From: Chara braunii
Lineage: Eukaryota; Streptophyta; Charophyceae; Charales; Characeae
Assembly (NCBI GenBank): GCA_003427395.1
Contig: BFEA01000651.1
Location: forward strand, 6,659-35,717
Direction: 5' to 3'
DNA length: 29,059 nt
Each line of letters starts with the position of its first letter. Position 1 is the stretch's first letter. Made by a program: the position numbers and the translations under genes. Of the stretch, positions 27,378-29,059 are shown piece by piece. Under the pieces are notes generated by a model. That model was not told where the DNA came from and made no database searches. It saw only the letters and a list, made by a program, of their open reading frames with translations.

Positions 27378-29039
27378 ACGATCCCCAGAGGTACGACCAA
27401 AGAGGTAGACCCAAACCAAAGGACCAGCAGGGAAGCAGCAAGGAAAAATATCATTAATGACTCATTCTGGCCTACCATTCTCAAAACCTGGAGGAAACTA
27501 CCTATACCAGATAAACACTTCCCCAGTAGGTGGGAAGAAATCAACCAACAACCACTCTTCAACAATACATGGATCAAGGACCATCATGGTACTACATTAC
27601 ATTGTAATGATGGCCCATGGAAGAACTGAATTAGGAGAGGGGTAACCAGGATCGGGGATATTTGGGACGATGAGTCTGGGGATTGGATCTTCACTCGCAT
27701 CCTTCAAAAGAGATTAAAACATTGCCACAATACACAAAAAAAAATAAAAAAAATCGTGGAACTCATTCCCATTGATTGGTTCAGAGTGCTCAAGAGAAGG
27801 AGGAAACTTCAAGAAAGTGATTGGGTGACGAAGATTGATGAACCGCGAAAGGTAGGAAATATCATCCTCATATCCCCTGACAAGGAGACACTAATTGCCC
27901 CAGGGGTATTAAGGGAAGACAATACACTAACCCTCAACAAAGATCTTGCTCCAATTTGGATACCAGTGGGGAATATCTTTAGAATCAGAGTCCTCCTACT
28001 AGATGCATAGTCATGCCTCGCCTTCAGACCATCCACACCCATCTCAGACTTGCCTTTCGATCCGGTATACTGGTCGTGGGGAACAAAAAACAAGTCCAAC
28101 AGGAACTTCAGCAAATACCTACATACTCTATCGGTTAAATCGACTTACCGGATGCTCAGACCCAGGCTCAACCTGAAAGACAGGGTGGAAGAAAGATGGA
28201 TGAAGCACCTGAAAATTAATAAGGTAGATCTAAAAAATATCAAATGGTTCAAGGATCCCAAGATTAAACCTTCGAAGGTAGTCTCTCTTCAATGGTAGAT
28301 AGAACACCGGTGCCTTCCCACAAATGACTGGTTAGCATATAGATCCTCCCTGGAAAAGAGAGGTATGGCTGATTCTTGGTCCAAACTCTGCAGATCTGCG
28401 TACCCAAGTAGGAAGATACCGGAAACAATCGAGCACATCTTTCTCGAATGTCCTGGTTCCATTTGGCTATGGCGTTGGTGGGACCGAATCTGGAAACAAT
28501 TAGAAACAAGACATGAATGGCCATGGGGATGGAAAGCAATCCTACTGGAACACTGGTCTCCTGAACCAGAAGATAGTTTCACCCAGAATCTTTTCTCCCT
28601 AGGAAGAAGAGCGGTACTTTGGGCCATTTGGCAGAGAAGGAACACATATGAATGGGAGAATGCTAGATTAGATGGTCCAGAATTTAATGATACGATCAAA
28701 CAACAGATTCAAACTCACATACAGGATAAATGGACAAGCCTAAAAGAAACAATTCAATTCAACTCATCAAAGAAAGAAATTTCTAAATTACTCCAACAAT
28801 TCAGCAGTAACTGGCTGGGGGTGGAAAAAGGGGGAAAAATAGGGAGGGTGGAATGGGAGGATGATGAGACAGAAGAGGAACAAGTCCTCAATAGGAACTA
28901 CACGTTGAAATTTAATGATTGGACTCAGGTAGATCCCTCAATCCCTCTGCGCCCTGCCACCGATTTCCCAAGTCTCTTCCCAGTACCCCAGAACGCACTG
29001 GTTCCATTGTCCTGGTACGGGAGGGATTCACTTGAATGA
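27378..29039 (+). pseudogene. ORF2 C-terminal region with zf-RVT-like domain
   Basis: Frame 0 continues through TGA 27627, TAG 28008 and TAG 28296. GVTRIGDIWDDESGDW (about 27640) and TLSVKSTYRMLRP (28126-28164) are typical of the region after RT in plant LINEs. CLPTNDWLAYRSSLEKRG, then ETIEHIFLECPGSIWLWRWW (about 28419-28478), are the zf-RVT pattern, though the first Cys pair is degenerate (LCRSAYPSRK). No RNase H domain was seen. The frame ends in TGA at 29037-29039. Confidence 0.88.
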
Positions 29040-29059
29040 TTCCCTGACCCAAAGGTTCC

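Larger units (their letters stand above)
24409..29039 (+). pseudogene. LINE ORF2 (endonuclease-reverse transcriptase), disrupted
   Basis: About 1540 codons spread over three frames: frame 1 to about 24645, frame 2 to about 25862, then frame 0 to the end. In-frame stops are TGA at 25265, 25355, 25619, 26403, 27081, 27375 and 27627, and TAG at 25577, 25956, 28008 and 28296; there is no TAA. The product of the family nicks genomic DNA and reverse transcribes the element RNA at the nick. This copy cannot make a full protein. The ATG follows the ORF1 TAA after one base. Confidence 0.93.
23966..29059 (+). mobile_element. 5'-truncated L1-like LINE, old copy
   Basis: Contains the end of ORF1 and a complete-length but broken ORF2, in the order endonuclease, linker, reverse transcriptase, zf-RVT-like tail. 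It abuts copy B of the dispersed repeat at its 5' side, as expected for insertion with 5' truncation. The window ends 20 bases after the ORF2 stop, so the 3' UTR, tail and target duplication are not visible. Confidence 0.9.

Noticed and set aside
25265-27629. TGA read as tryptophan (alternative genetic code) in LINE ORF2
   Set aside because: TAG stops, two frameshifts and a lost endonuclease Asp in the same ORF show ordinary decay, and TGG is used for Trp throughout.
1-29059. CRISPR arrays and tRNA genes
   Set aside because: None of the tandem arrays has uniform short repeats with unique equal spacers. No cloverleaf with A and B boxes was found by eye; a dedicated tRNA search was not possible here.

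Overview
This is eukaryotic nuclear DNA that is almost entirely repetitive. No intact host gene can be supported. Three things point to a plant or charophyte-type (streptophyte) genome, though the species cannot be named: an L1-like LINE of plant type (DUF4283-like ORF1 with a zinc knuckle, APE-type endonuclease, reverse transcriptase, zf-RVT-like tail); broken pieces of 18S, 5.8S and 28S rRNA genes; and a decayed site resembling the tRNA-Arg primer-binding site of plant Ty3/gypsy elements. Microsatellites are abundant.

Layout. 1-66 is a GA microsatellite. About 330-2780 (copy A) is an old repeat whose diverged counterpart (copy B) lies in reverse orientation at about 21600-23965. Copy A carries an AT-rich insertion (718-1240) and a third partial copy lies near 3060-4050. 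4370-4960 is an array of short hairpins. 5735-6840 is an array of long palindromes with a period of about 136 bp. 7120-9915 is mostly minisatellites and microsatellites. 10141-10565 holds a foldback repeat. 11561-12310 holds two tandem duplications, one with a TATA-like box. 13226-16767 is a broken LINE ORF1 without its ORF2. 16900-19400 is GC-rich and contains scrambled rRNA fragments (18S and 28S on +, 28S on -, 5.8S on +, 18S 5' end on +). 20662-21379 is a second hairpin array, followed by a third hairpin array, a primer-binding-site-like sequence and the rest of copy B. A 5'-truncated LINE (end of ORF1, whole ORF2, 11 in-frame stops, 2 frameshifts) fills 23966 to the window end.

The most unusual signal is a pattern shared by several unrelated-looking repeat families (1852-1998, 2464-2721, 4584-4956, 20662-21379, 21679-22217). 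Each copy keeps a conserved core, while the short arms on either side change sequence and yet stay complementary. The 136-bp array adds palindromes with 46-bp arms, one of which has its central loop in the opposite orientation. This suggests that hairpin formation in RNA or DNA has been maintained or repeatedly regenerated. All of this was read by eye; alignment and covariation tests are the decisive checks.
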